Assembly (NCBI GenBank): GCA_031002005.1
Contig: JARYHS010013630.1
Location: 33,691,504 to 33,755,503, forward strand
DNA: 64,000 bases
Direction: 5' to 3'
From: Vandiemenella viatica
Taxonomy: Eukaryota > Arthropoda > Insecta > Orthoptera > Morabidae
Below are positions 23,765 through 36,326 of this stretch, piece by piece. Under the pieces are notes generated by a model that did not search any database, was not told the origin of the DNA, and was given only the letters and a program-made list of their open reading frames with translations. Both the position numbers and the translations under genes were made by a program. The first letter of the stretch is position 1. Each line of letters begins with the position of its first letter.

Positions 23765-25365
23765 GTGACTCCCAAACCAGATCCTTTATCACATAGTATG
23801 TAATCTAGCTGTCCTCCTTTGCACCCCAGTATCTCCTGTATTCATTTTATGCCTTTAATATGGGTTCCATACTATCACACTCAATCAATGGTCTCAGCAA
23901 GAGTTTATATCCCAGTTCCCTCACATCCCTATCCAGTAAATGTAGGACACTGGACACTCTCACTACCTCCTGCCCAGTGCATCCACACCAGTTGTAACTG
24001 TCTTTATTATTGAATGGTATGCCAAGTAATTTACACATTTGCCTTCAATAAGCAATTTATCTTTCACCATACAATCATAGAATCCTTTCACTTTTATCTC
24101 TGTATACTCAATAAGCTGACTCTCTTTTCACATTTTTCTTCATTTCATATTGAATTACCTAACTAGATGTCTCCCTCATCCACATCCCCAAGCTACTATC
24201 CACAATGCTTGCTCCTTTTAATTCCACTATATAATGTTATGTCATGTGTAAAAAATCTAACTGTAAATAACCAATGTAGTGACTCATTAAGAAATATCTA
24301 ATACTCTATCCTGCGACACTCCTATTTTCACTTCCACTACTGTAGTTCATATCCTAACTATTTGCTCTCTGCTTCTTGTCCTGTAAGAATTCTTCCACAA
24401 CACATTATTATTATTATTGCTTCTGGTTTTATGCATCATCTGCATTGAGTTTATTAGGGACATAAGTGAATGCCTTGTAGAGATCCAGAGCTAGTTTATT
24501 GACTTATCTTTTCCATTATACTACTGGTATGTAGTACATACTCCACTAATGAAATTCACATGAATAACCTTTGTTCTTCAATTCTCAACCCTCCTTATCT
24601 CCCCTCATTTACTAACAATTACTGTAATGGCTCTCTTCCAGTCCCCTAGCATGTATCTGAGATAAAAACTGAATCTAAGTAAGATTTCAAGATATTGTGT
24701 CTATATATTTGACACACCTGTAGTAATATTACAAATACCGGTACAGAAACTAAACACTGTTTTAACCTACTTGTCCCAATCACAATAATGTCAAGTTCAT
24801 TTATTAATTTTTATTAATTGTGCTAATTTCTACTTTTTGTAGAGGTTAATCCTCTATTTACTTTCCTCCCATAACTGTGTACAGTCCCTTGTGGTATCAT
24901 TAAACGATTCATTCACTATTAACACCCATTTCATTTGTAACATTGTCCCAATACTTATCAATAATTGTGTTAATATCTACATCTCAATCTTCTGAAGTAT
25001 CCATTAAAATTTCTAATTGTAAAAATCCAATGTTTCACCTCCAGCCACAATACTGTTCATGAATGTCTCTTTAGCACCCTCTCTGCTTCTATTAATTTCT
25101 TGATTAGCTGCTTCAGGTATTTCCTACCAGATTAATTTGTTTGAAATCCTGTTAAGTTTTCTTCTTCCCATATCTCCATATATGTGGGTGACCTGCACTT
25201 TATTATTATATGCTTCAGAATATACAGTTCTTCCCCTGTTCTTATTATTTCTTTGAATTGTTTTATCTTTGTTGTAAAAGCCATGGTTATAAGAATTATC
25301 GTCATTGATGGTATGTAAACAATTAAACAAACACCCATAACATCAAATAATAGATTCTTTTAACA
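23765..25365 (-). mobile_element. LINE-A copy, degenerate, internal ORF2 region
   Basis: Minus-oriented. The order of segments follows the reference ORF2 of 48.3-50.5 kb from the C-terminal domain (23765) through RT thumb, palm and fingers to the pre-RT linker near 25365. The left end lacks the 3' UTR. No open frame above 70 codons survives. It is one of the older copies. Confidence 0.8.
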
Positions 25366-25380
25366 AATGTTCTCAGGGTT

Positions 25381-25440
25381 ATATGACTTGGGAAACTGCC
25401 ACTGGAGCTTAGCTCCATTGCAATTAAAACTAATAATAAT
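25381..25440 (+). mobile_element. LINE-A 3' UTR scrap
   Basis: About 60 bp matching the 3' terminus of LINE-A (GGAAACTGCCACTGGAGC, then CTCCATTGCAATTAAAA). It lies next to the 5' side of the minus copy just upstream, in opposite orientation. Confidence 0.75.
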
Positions 25441-25811
25441 TAATTAAAAACCATCCTCACTGTCTCATCTTAGCGGCATACTGCATACCTCCACTCACAG
25501 CGACTTGGCCACCAAGGTGGCATTCTGGAAAGCAGCTGGGCATTACTGTTAAGCTATTGTTCGCATCATGTGTCTGTGCGGGCTACGCAAATATTTAATC
25601 TCGATAGAGATTGGTCACAGCGAATACACTACGTACTTATACTCATAATTATATGTTATTGCAATATTTAGCAACAGTAAGCAGAAATAATTCACCCCAT
25701 AGACTCAGTCGGATGCAGTACCATGATGGTGTCTGGCACTGACACAGTGTTAGCCAGTTTGTGTCTTGGTGATGGTATAAATAATTATCATCTGGATTTG
25801 GCCAGCAGGGT

Positions 25812-25922
25812 AGGTAAAATTTGTAAAGGGCAAATGTAGGTGGCTGCAGGATAGGGGGAAGATTGGGGTATAGGGAAATTGCAACCAGAGCCTGTGCTCC
25901 ATTGCAATTAAATTAAATTAAA
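25812..25922 (+). mobile_element. LINE-A 3' terminal fragment
   Basis: Strongly 5'-truncated insertion: AAAATTTGTAAAGGGCAAATG, then the 3' UTR (GGGAAATTGCAACCAGAGC) and the AATTAAATTAAATTAAA tail at 25906-25922. Typical of abortive target-primed reverse transcription. Confidence 0.88.
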
Positions 25923-26209
25923 GGTGGTGGTACACAATTCCTAATAACCATATTGTGTACCAGTGTCCTTGGTTAAACTCAAACCACTACGCAGTGCATA
26001 TGGTGTAAGGACACGTGACAATATTGACGATGTTGCATCTGTCATATTTGGATGTTAAATCTGGCTCTTCCCTCTCCTCTTCCTCCTTTGGTGTCTTTAG
26101 AAAGAGTAGGTCTGAATTGGCTGGAGCCAGATTGCTCCCTCTCCTTTCTCTCATCTCTCATTCACAACACTCGTATTTTTGTTTTCATTTTAATTATGGT
26201 GGAGAATAT

Positions 26210-26610
26210 GCCAAAGTGGACATTTCCCTACACACCTAGTTTCCCATGTCATGATTTTCTTTCTTTTTCTTTTCTTTTTCAATCTTATAATTCTCCGAGT
26301 TCAACATGACCACCAGATTACTTCCCCCCCCCCTGTCCCCCCTTTCCTTGAATTTTAAATTCTTTCAGTATTTCTGATAAATTTGTCTAGGGAATTGGTT
26401 CTAATCCCATATCTAAAAAAGAAAATTTTCCCACTCCCTTATGGCCAAAATCAAGTTCCATCTTGTGGTCATGGTCATCTCTTCCCTTCCACAGACTACT
26501 GATTAGTCTTCTATCAGTATCCATTCAAGCTTCATCAAAACAATTCCTCGTACACATGCAACATTCTCTTTACACATCTGTTGTCTTCCAATGACTCCCA
26601 ACTCAGTTTG
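26210..26610 (-). mobile_element. LINE-A 3' portion, minus strand
   Basis: The complement of the 3' UTR (CATTTCCCTACACACC) at about 26218-26240, then the complement of the ORF2 C-terminus up to about 26610. A TC-rich expansion at 26258-26280 and a C-run at 26322-26335 interrupt the UTR. The tail at the left end is lost. Confidence 0.8.
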
Positions 26611-26834
26611 AGTATCAGCTTAGGTGGATATGGCACAGTAATATACTGAGAAATATTATTTAGATTGTTTCAGTGAACCTGCTGCAAACCAAATCTTAAA
26701 ATGTGTCATTGCAGTATTGGTTCATAAAAGATTAAGAACAAGTATGAATGAGAACTTCTGGCTCCTTTGTTTGACACGGTAATCTCGAGAGATTGATATC
26801 CAACAGCATTTGGAGTATCAGTAAGGGAAGAAAG

Positions 26835-27408
26835 TGTGAATCAGTAACATGGGTTTATGGGAGGAAATACTTGCGAATCTCAGTTACTGAGCCAGACATT
26901 TTTGATCAAAGGATAGGTCAAGTTAATAATTTAGCCAAGGTATATTACAAAGTAGGATAGTTTGGAATCAGTCTTGCTAGACGAAGGAATTTTTATGAGG
27001 CAGGTACCAAAGTGATAGAAATAGAACTATTAGAAGAGGTAGCTGTTAGATGTTCCTATAGTCAAAATTTATATTGCTTTCAGATGATATAATGTTAAAC
27101 ATTAGGATTAAAATGAAAATGGACTTTAAACAGCTACCTGATAGCATATCTAGTTAGGTAGGCTGGTATGGAATAAAGACATATACTAAAAAGTGTCAAC
27201 TTATTGGAAACAATGATAAAGGAATGAAGTTTTTATATTATCATACTGAGGAAACAAAATTGCTTACTGTAGGCACAAAAAGTAAGTATCTTGGCCTAAC
27301 ATTCTTTAAGACACTCTGTTCATTAGTACACATTGTAGAGGTGATATGGAAAAATTAAACCTGTTTTAAAAATTTGAATTGTAGATTTAATAGGAAAGTA
27401 CACTGATC
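26835..27408 (+). mobile_element. LINE-A RT fragment, plus strand
   Basis: Follows the LINE-A RT region from the segment before the D..KAFD motif (CTTGCGAATCTCAGTTA near 26873) through the FADD region to the start of the C-terminal domain. Frames are broken throughout. Its right end coincides with the TA at which the Tc1-like relic begins. Confidence 0.75.
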
Positions 27409-27960
27409 AGCCAAAACATTCTGACCATCTGCTTATTAATGTGTTGGTACATCTTTGGAATGCAATACAGCAACTATTTAGCATGGCATGGATTCAAAAA
27501 GTCCTTGTTAGGTTTCCAGAGTTTTCTGGCACCAGAAGTCTATGCACAGGTCACACAATTCCCTTAAATCATGGGCCAGTGGTTTGTGGGTACAGTGTCT
27601 GGGTATGAGCATCTTGGAAATGGCGAGGCTGGTCGGCTGTTAGTGTGTTACTGTAGTAAGCATCTATGCAGAGTGGTTGAAGGATTGTGAAGCCATGACT
27701 GGTCGACAAGGTGGTGGATGTCCAAACCTCATCACAGAATGTGGAGGTTGGAGGCTTGCCTGCTCTGTAAAGTGGGATAGGTGGCAATCTGTGGCAGATC
27801 TGACAGCAGAGTATAATGCTGAAGCAGGTACAACTGTTTTGGAGTACATTTTGCTGTCAGATCTGCCATAGATCGCTACCTATCCCATTTTACAGAGAGG
27901 CAAGCATCCGACCTCCATGTTCTGTGATGAGGTGTGGATGTTCACCACCTTGTTGTCCAG
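27409..27960 (+). mobile_element. Tc1-like transposon relic with an internal foldback
   Basis: Begins ACACTGATCAGCCAAAACATT after a TA at 27407-27408, a Tc1-type end. The frame 27677-27871 reads as the N-terminal DNA-binding region of a Tc1 transposase (CEAMTGRQGGGCP..., then SVADLTAEYNAEAGTTV, a helix-turn-helix). The segment about 27704-27809 is repeated in inverted orientation at about 27850-27957 with roughly 85% identity around a 40-bp loop. The transposase therefore folds back on itself instead of continuing to the catalytic domain. No right terminal repeat was identified. Confidence 0.65.
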
Positions 27961-28025
27961 TTGTGGTTGCTGCATTATCATAAATTGCAACATAATCCTT
28001 CACTTCATTAGCAGTGTGTTGTAGC

Positions 28026-28417
28026 CAGGGGCGTAGCTACTATGGGGCTAGGCGGTGCAGTGCACTGGGGCCCCTACACTCAGGGGCCACCAAGCGTACC
28101 TTAGGGAGCCTCTGGGGCTCCCAAGTGCAGTTCAGAGGGTGCACGGGCCTTCACGGCAAACTGGCGACCTTTTTCTTTAGCTCTACCGTCGTCTAAGGGG
28201 GCCCTCAAGACACAGGGAGCCCCTCACTATGGGCCCTCACTACTCAGGGGGCCCTAACTACTGCTCAGGGGGGCCCCAAGCACAACTCAAAGGACCTCCT
28301 GCCTCAGCTCAGGGGGGCCCTGCCAGCAACACAAGCAAAAAAAGGTCGCCCATCTGGCCTGAGTCCCCAAAATAAATTTTTTGCACCGGGGCCCTTGTTG
28401 ACCTAGCTACGCCACTG
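28026..28417 (-). mobile_element. hAT-N1 copy 3
   Basis: 392-bp copy, same orientation as copy 2, with ends CAGGGGCGTAGC and GCTACGCCACTG. Perfect 8-bp target duplication GTTGTAGC at 28018-28025 and 28418-28425. The interior has the same GC-rich repeated words and the AAAGGTCGCCCATCTGGCC segment. Noncoding. Confidence 0.93.
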
Positions 28418-28547
28418 GTTGTAGCTGGGAATTAACACAAGCTTTGGTACATAAAAATTGGTAATTATAGTCACCATCACCTCTCCTATCCCATTGGCCA
28501 GGATTTCTTTCACCATCAGGGATTGAATCATCCAGCACCATGGATAC

Positions 28548-28858
28548 CAGTGGCGGATCTATGAATTTTCTGAACTGGCAGAAAAACTTTGTGATTGTTG
28601 CCCCATGAAACCTGAGTCTGTCATTGTGGGCAGTAGAGCTAAAGGAAAAAGAAAAGGTCACTGCCACCTAAATTTTGTTCTCCGCCCCTTCAAACATGAG
28701 TTTGTTGCTTTCCTTATTGCCTCCCAAGACAGTAGTGGAGATAAAAAAGGTCGCTCCTACATGAATTTATCATTTGTCACTCTCCTGAAGTTGCTGTCTG
28801 GGACAAACACCCCAGTTTGGTCCCTTCTCTCCACCCCACTTGCACAGATCCGGCAGTG
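28548..28858. mobile_element. hAT-N1-related nonautonomous element
   Basis: Ends CAGTGGCGGATCT and AGATCCGGCAGTG form 13-bp inverted repeats with two mismatches. Inside, GTAGAGCTAAAG followed by AAAAGGTC recalls hAT-N1. Flanking 8-mers ATGGATAC and ATGCACAA agree at five positions, so the duplication is decayed. An open frame across it (28605-28859) has no known domain and is not a gene. Confidence 0.6.
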
Positions 28859-29362
28859 ATGCACAATAATGCAAAAACCTTATCCAAAGGGATGGGTCCA
28901 TTGAAATTATTTATAATCCTAATAAATTATTACAAACATGAAGTAAATTCCATAATAAAAATAATTTCTTACTTGAAGGAAGTATATTGGAAATTAACTC
29001 ACCATTTCCAACTGTTTAAGGAAGAAGGGTTATAAGTTCATAAAGGATCAAACAAAAACATATACATAATAATTTAAGTAGTCTCTAATGTGTAAATAAA
29101 ACATACAAAAACTGCAGGCATGTGCTCATAGCAATGTCTATTTCACAAAATTAAGCAAACATTTTTCCTATTTATTTCAGGGTAAATAGTCTAATTACAA
29201 GAATTTATTTTTGAAGCATTTTATTAAATTGTTGATTTCTTTCAGAATCTCTGTTACATATTAAATAATGGAATACCCAGCAAAATTGTTATTATTATTT
29301 TTCAAAAAATATTTCATTTTCAAATTATTTCTTAGTTTTTATTTAATGAATTAGTTTTACAG

Positions 29363-29720
29363 GTTGAAGCATGATGTTGATAATGATGATTCCTGCATAC
29401 GAATCTTGTTGGATGCTGGAGCTGATCCCAACAGCATCAATGATGTTCGTGATGGATACACACCTCTGCACTTTTCTGCAGAAGCTTCCAACTACCAGGC
29501 ATTGATGGAATTATTGGATGATGAACGAACAGACATAAATGCTCGAAACGGTAGAGGAGAAACTGTTCTACATCTTCTGGCAGACAAACATGAACCAGAA
29601 ACAACTAATGAAAGGAATGAGTTAAAGTCCTGCCTTGAAAAGCTATTTCAACATCCCAATCTTGATGTTAATAGGCGAAGTCGACAAGATCGCACTGCTG
29701 TTTTAAATGCAGCTACGAAG
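29363..29720 (+). CDS. pain: painless, coding exon 2 (ankyrin repeats)
   Basis: Starts after TTTTACAG (acceptor AG 29361-29362) with one base that completes Arg60, then 119 codons (residues 61-179), and ends AACGAAG-type GCTACGAAG|GTGAAT exactly in phase 0. It holds classic ankyrin signatures: a LLDAGADPN turn followed by DGYTPLHFSAE (about residues 74-100), a DERTDINARNGRGETVLHLLAD repeat (about 112-134), and a HPNLDVNRRSR turn (157-166). These repeats form the cytoplasmic N-terminus that in TRPA channels couples stimulus to gating. Codon use is AT-richer than exon 1. Reading through the donor would add eleven codons and a stop, so splicing is required to reach the channel domain. Confidence 0.92.
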
Positions 29721-30199
29721 GTGAATATATGCTTATTGTTCAATTATGTAGTATAACAGTTTTGGTGGGAAGTTAAAGAACATCATGGCCTAGTTCCTTT
29801 CCAATTCATATCATAATTCTTAGTTCATAGATGATTTACATCAGATAATCTTAGTCTGTTTTTGGGTAACAGCATTGTCTTGAAATCATTTGGTGTAAGT
29901 AATAGTTTATCTCCTTCTGTCTGAAATTTTTCTCCTGAGCCCATTCAATTCTCTAAAGGATTAGAGCCTGCCCCATCTGTTCATATTTCCATATTCAGTC
30001 ATTCCAATTTGACAGTTGCTTATATAACAAGAAAAAACTTATATGTAGCTGTCTGACAGTGAATAGTACAAGCTATATTAGGTATGTGTGGTAAGTGATA
30101 AATTGTTTGTTTATTGTATAATTTTTGAGGCAGATATTTGGGAACATCCCAATATTTACCTTTATGGTTACTGAAAATTTAGTCCACTATACCTCCTAT

Positions 30200-30815
30200 C
30201 GTGGCAAAATGTGAGCACATACTGACTGGTATGACAAAAGTAGTAGATTGCTTTCTTCTAAACTTTCTTCTTCTTATTATTATTAACATTATTGATCTAC
30301 ATTCCCTGAGATCTCTTACAACAGCAGTTCTAAGAATGCAGAACAGGTCACCATCATCATTAACATTGGGGACCATCTCCAGAACCCCAGATGTGGTTTA
30401 CAAGCTTTCCTGTATTTCCATCTTGGTGGTTATAGATAATTTTCTTCCACTGTCTACTGTCTAGAAAAGTTTTCCTGTCCATAATAGATTCCCAGTTCCA
30501 GCCTCTTCTCTCTATGTCCTCCTTCAGTTGGTCTATCCATCTTCTTCTTGGTCTTTTACCCACTATCCCTTTTTCCAAATAAACTTTTGGTAGTCTTATA
30601 TTCTTCATTGTGATTTAAGTCTAGATTACCTAAGCCTCTCTTCCATGGATTCATTTAAATCTAGGTTTCATTTTTTAAATGATGAAGTCTCATTTTGTGG
30701 TGGGCAGATCTAAGAAACTTCATTTCACAGGCTTGGATCTTGCTAAGGTCCTTTGATGTTTCCAGAGCATATGTGAGAATAGAAATGAGATATGATTTTG
30801 TAAGGCACCCTTTAG
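30200..30815 (-). mobile_element. LINE-C C-terminal part (RTE-like)
   Basis: On the minus strand a decayed AEMKFLRS-like segment (about 30700-30740) leads to an open frame 30360-30608 with GKRPRRRWIDQLKEDIERRG, the usual RTE-like LINE tail. It belongs with the RT segment at 32050-32690, and together they form one broken copy with about 1.2 kb of unrelated sequence between. Confidence 0.8.
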
Positions 30816-32049
30816 TTCACCAAAAGCACTCCCACTAGCCATCCCCAGTAGTGAATATTCTATATATTGATTTTGAAGTTGCTTATGCTGGAATTAGAAA
30901 TTTCGTGTAAGGTAATTGTCAACTTGAAGGAATTTTGCTGCATTCATTTCCACAGTGAGGATTCATCATAACAATCAGTTTAAAGTGTATTCATTGTATC
31001 GGGAAAAATTTATTTTAAGAGATAATTCAGTTTGTTCACATTTTGAAACACGTGATCAGGAAAGTAAAAATTTAAGATTTGAGATAACTTTGCATTGAGT
31101 AAAGCTACAGCTGAACTTTTATCACCAGCTATAGTCAGCACTGTTCCAAATATTTTGATAGTAAAATTAATCAGTTTGGCAAAGGTTTTAATTAAGAGAA
31201 AATAATTAACTTTTCAACCAAAAGGAATACAGTTGAGAAATTTATATCAGTAGATAGCCTAAATTAAGATGATTATGAATATATAATCATTTTGGTAAAA
31301 AGTTTAAGCATTTTTGGGATAATTAAGACTCTAAAGATAGATTGTCACTAATTGTTTTTGGAGGTCGAGAAAGTCCATCAAGTTGGTCACGTGATAGACT
31401 TCATTTTTAAGCTTAGAGAAGTACTTTTGAAAGTTAAATTAAATTAAAACAGATAGAACATGATCATAGGAAACCCTTTCAAAAATTGCAAGTCACACTA
31501 TTTAATACTTTGGGAGATATTCATTAATGAAAAAAGTTACTGACTTATATAAACCCTGCAGCCATCTTAGAGTTGTCTCATTTTTTTTGCTGGAAAGTGA
31601 ATGCGTAACTTCGTGTGAGGTAGCGGGGTGAACCACTCCGAGTGGTAGTTGTTGCGGATAGTTCCAACATGCTATAATAATCGGGTACTCACTAAAGTTG
31701 GGGAACTTAGTGAGTTTGTGTTCTCATATGAATGTGCTTAACCTGTAATCTTCAATGAATCTGTTGTTCAATGTTTTATCCACATTTCTAGTACTGATAT
31801 TATAAAAGTGAACATAATCAAGAATATAAGTATTGTGTGATTTGAAACTGTGTCAAGTGAATTCATTTCATTTCACCCTTCGTATTTGGTGTTTATAATA
31901 TGAATACATGGTGGCCAACTTATATAATATTAAAGGTACCGGAAAGGCTACAAAGGTCAGGAACTTAATTGTTCACAGTTTAGGCAAAAGTGTTAACCCC
32001 CCATTAACTTTTGGGCCTGACAATTTGTACAAGGCATTTTTTGTTTTGT
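30816..32049. other. AT-rich insertion between two parts of LINE-C
   Basis: Sequence separating the two LINE-C segments. No terminal repeats, frames or known family could be assigned. A patch at 31590-31700 is GC-richer (GTAGCGGGGTGAACC) and may belong to an unnamed retroelement. Confidence 0.35.
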
Positions 32050-32690
32050 TTTTGCTGTACCATAGTAAGCCCCCACAAGATACTGTAGATGTTGGCTCCT
32101 TTGGTTACTCTATTTATTATTTCTAACTTGCCTCTATCATTACTAGCAATTATGCTCTCAGGTAACTGAACCAATCCACAACTTAATGGTCTTGTAATTT
32201 TATATGGTAGTCTGTATTTTTTTGGCTTGTTTTCAGTGCTTCAGTTTTACTTGGGTCCAAATTCATTCCATATTCTTCAAACTTATTATTCTACATATTC
32301 AGTTTGTTTTGTATTACTTCTTTGGTTTCATCCCATATTACCACATCATCCGCAAACACCAGTAACTGTAGAACTTTATTCATTGATCTCTTTAGATCTT
32401 TTAAGATGTTATCCATCACCACTATGAGTAGATGAGGTGACAGGGCACTTGCTTGCTGTACTACCATCCCCAACATTGACACAGCTCTTACAGTATCTGG
32501 ATCTTTATAATGAGATACTCTGATCCTCAAGGCAAATATTAGATCTGTTGTGCTTCTTTCAGGCCTAAACCCATGTTGTTCCTCTTCTAGTATTGCTCAT
32601 ACTCTGGCTTCAATTATCTTTTCCATAATTTTGAGACTGTAGGATAGGAGAGTAATAGCTCCAGTTTTTGCAACAGAAGGTCAATACATG
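32050..32690 (-). mobile_element. LINE-C RT core fragment (RTE-like)
   Basis: The minus frame 32291-32530 reads SALSPHLLIVVMD (the xQGSxLSP palm motif, partly decayed) and LLVFADDVVIW, the catalytic FADD. Downstream (plus coordinates 32220-32290) a G.NLDPSKTEALK segment follows, as expected for this family. Stops and missing flanks show it is inactive. Confidence 0.82.
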
Positions 32691-32969
32691 TAAAATATTA
32701 ATGGTAAAAAGTTTAAGTAACTGTTTAACTGAACAAAAATTAGTATTTGCTTGATGAAAATTTAATTAAATTTTTTTAATGAATTCAGAAACAATTCTTC
32801 AGCATTGTAATGATGATAATTAGTTATACTTAAAAGCTTGTTACCTACCAAAGTAGGGGGCAGGAGAGCTGTGTAAAGAAAGAAGACAGTAATACTTAAT
32901 ATTTTGCATGACTACTTGGATACATTGCTTTAGAGAATTTTCCTTTTATTTATTATTTTAGCTTGGCAT

Positions 32970-33160
32970 ACAGAATTTTTTAATTTAATTTATTTTCATT
33001 TGCTATTTCGCTACACACCCTATCTTCACTTTTCTTGTACATGCCCACATTTAACCTTTATGAGTTTTAATTTTAAATTCTTTCAGGGTTTTTGTTAAAT
33101 TATTAATCACTTCCCTTGGTAGTTTCTTCCAATCCTTGACTATCTTCCATTCAAACAAAA
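32970..33160 (-). mobile_element. LINE-A 3' end, head-to-head with the next copy
   Basis: Complement of the LINE-A tail and 3' UTR (TTTAATTTAATTT at 32978, CTACACACCC near 33012), then the last codons of ORF2 up to about 33160. There it meets a plus-strand copy. Confidence 0.8.
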
Positions 33161-34075
33161 TGAAAATGGGAGTGCCACAGAGTAGCAAATTAGGACCATT
33201 GCTGTTAATTACTTTAATGAATGGTTGTGCTGATGATTTACTATCAAAAATTAGGTTGTTAGCAGATAACATATTGTTATATAATAGGACCAAAAAGATA
33301 GAAGACTGAACACTGTAGGGTGACCTGCATAGGATATCTAGCTGGGTAGGTTAACATGGGAGGAAGATAAATGAAAAGAAGAGTCAGCTTATTAGGTACA
33401 CAGACCCAAAAAAATAAAAATAAAATAATATTTGATCATGATTATAAAGAAATGATTGTTGAAGATTTGAAATGTGAATACCTCGGCCTAACATATTATA
33501 ACAAACTCATCTGGGCAAGACACATTGGTCAGGCAGTAGGAAAAGGTTTCAAAATCTTTCACTTGTTGGAGAGAGTGAAAAGGGGATGAGAAGTACGAAA
33601 ACTGGGTTACAACACTTTAGTCAGACCATTGCTCGAATATGATTGTACTATGAGACCTATATTTTGGGTATCAAATACAGGAGTTGGAGGGGGTGCAAGG
33701 AAGGGCTGCTAGATTTTTCTCTGTAAATTACCACAGAACACAATCAGTAATGATATGATGAAGTAGGTGGAATGAGATTCATTGGAAGACTGGAGGAAGG
33801 TAAAGAGAATCATGGGTGTGTATAAGGCGTACATTGGTATAAGGTGTGGAAAGATATTGGTGGAAGAATTACGAGTGGTGAATGAAAAGGGAAATATGAC
33901 TGTGACTATAAGCTGACTCTCAATTTCAGGCATAAGGAAGTGGGAATTTTTTTCTTTTAGATACGGAAATGGGACTGGAACAAAACACCAAAGTAAATGC
34001 TGAGTAATTTACCATAAATGCTGAATAGAATATGAACTTAAAATTTGTAAAGGACAAAAGTTGGTGTGTGAACAC
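33161..34075 (+). mobile_element. LINE-A copy, RT palm to C-terminus
   Basis: Starts just before the GVPQGS motif (AAAATGGGAGTGCCACAG at about 33163) and runs through FADD-like, the KKSQLI-like segment and the C-terminal domain to AAAATTTGTAAAGGACAAAAG near 34063. The 3' UTR and tail are missing. Many frameshifts. Confidence 0.82.
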
Positions 34076-35199
34076 TCAGATAATTGGTACTGATTGCAGA
34101 TTCATGATAGGAAAAATCACTAATGATAAAAAAATAGATGAACCTTCTGAAACAGTAATAGACAGGGGCAGAACTGGAAAGATGAGGTTAATGCTGAAAA
34201 GCCAGTAATAAGAATCTTATTGGTGAACTGTAGACATTTAATGAACAAAGTAATATAATTTGCAAACTAAATAAAGGTACACAAACCACAAGTAAATATA
34301 GGGGTAGAGTCTTGGTTAAAAGAAGGAGTACTAGACAATAACGTTTCGTTGGCTGCTTACCATAGTGAAGAATAAAGATAAAGATGAGGGACTTGCGGAG
34401 TTCAAAAATGAGCATATAATTTTCATCATTGATGAGGATTTAGATAAATAGTTGTCAGATGGGTATGAAATAAGATTAATAACATGAGGGAACAGATTTT
34501 TGCCAATACGTTTACAAAATTGGTATAGCAGAACAGAAAGAGGTCAAAAATGTTGGATATCTTCCTTATAAAGCCTGATGACAACCTTGTGGGGTCTCAA
34601 GGATCTGAAGGAATAAGAGAGCACAATTACGTTCTAATAGATATTATGGGATTCAATAAACCATTGGCCCAAATTGAAGAGGGGGAAATAAGTACAGTTA
34701 TAAAAAGCACAAATTTTAGTTACTTAAGAGATATTTCAGGGAAAGTTTCAGCAAATGGAAGGATGGCTCACGTACTGTGAAGTCAATGTGGGAAAAGTTA
34801 CAGGCAATAGTAAAAAAGGGTGAAGAAATATTTATTCCAAAACAGAAAAGAGCAGTACAGAATTTACACACTATAATAGGGAGGAGAGGAGGCTAAAGAG
34901 GTTGGTGAGAAGAGAACAGAGTTAAGAAACAGCAAGGCAGTAGAGACAGCTAAACAGGGAATTAATAATGGCAAAAAAGGGTAGCTCAAGAAGGGTTTAT
35001 GAAAAATGTTATTCATTCAAGGGAATCAGTGACTAATACATATAGAAATTTCTATGGCTACTTTAGAAAACAGAGGGGAAGGGAAGGTGTTGAGATGATT
35101 ATTGATAAGAATGGAAAGGAAATTATTCAGAATTTGAAAAATAGCAGAGATATTAAGTAACTGGTTTAACAGTTTACTTGAGGAGGTGTTGATAGTTAA

Positions 35200-36137
35200 T
35201 GCTGCATTGTAGAAATGGGTTTTCCCCATAAGCTGACTTAATACTTATAACAAATATGATTTAAAAGTGACAATAAACATGATTATGGGTATCATACTAA
35301 TTAGTAAATAATATTTAGGTCTTTCCTGATAGGATATTTTGACAATGTGCCAGCGCATGATAGGCACTGAAGGTAAAATTATTTTCTAAATCCCACATTA
35401 CGCACTTGTATGTGATGTATAAAAATGAAACTGAAAATAAGTAAATACATTATTTTTGTTTAATACTTTATTATTAACATAAATGTAAAATAAAAATTAT
35501 AATACGTTGGTTACAATAATATTATTATTGGAAACAAAATTTGCAACAAATACTCTGATTAGGTGAAAGCAAATTGTTTCATTGTTGTTGAGTGATTTTC
35601 TGAAATTATATTTTCTACCATAGAGGACTTAATGCTGAAAATATGTAGCTTTGTGCACATCTTGCAACTCTTCCTACTCAGAATCCAAAATATCATGGGA
35701 AAATTTTCTTTATCACTGTCATATCTAATATTACTCAGGTACTTGTCCATAAGCTCAGCCAACAAATTTGCAGTTTCATCATCTGTCAGAGGTTTATTGG
35801 GCTGCATATTTCTTCTCTTTGCGTGTGAAAGCTCTGCATAACTATTGTCTCTACAACTCATATTACAAGATTTTTTTTATAGTTAATAAAGCTGTAAATA
35901 TGAAACCACATGTATTTATAAATTCCTGATACTCTTTACACCACAACAGTTCCAGTGGAGACACTTAGCATCTAATGCCAAGTGAAGGAGAGAATAAATG
36001 TTTAGGCGCAGCTCTTCACGTGTGAGTGCGTGGCTGGCATTGAAACATTACTCCACACCATGCCCTACAGCATGATAGGCTCTTCAGCATAGACACCCCA
36101 CCATGTACTGGTGCATGGTAAGCAACAAATGTGTTAA
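35200..36137 (-). mobile_element. TTAA-flanked insertion, possible piggyBac-type element
   Basis: A 938-bp block with TTAA at 35196-35199 and again at 36134-36137 interrupts LINE-A. Duplicated TTAA is the piggyBac target preference. The minus frame 35559-35861 contains NKPLTDDETANLLAELMD and DSDKENF, resembling the acidic N-terminus of piggyBac-type transposases, but is too short for one. Convincing terminal inverted repeats were not found, so this may be an internally deleted or different element. Confidence 0.45.
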
Positions 36138-36326
36138 TGAGACCATTAGTGAATATGAGTCAGAAAAGGGTGGTTAACTGGAGAACAAGCTTATCCACAA
36201 AATTATAAATAAGCAGAATGAAAAATATGAAATTCATTCTGAGGTTATCAAGAATGAACTAAAACATAAGGAGACAGGTGTGGATAATGTTGCTATGGTT
36301 GTCAAGAAAGCAGCATGTCACATTGT

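Noticed and set aside
28605..28859. 84-codon frame as a small gene
   Set aside because: It lies inside a nonautonomous hAT element with inverted ends and related wording to hAT-N1.
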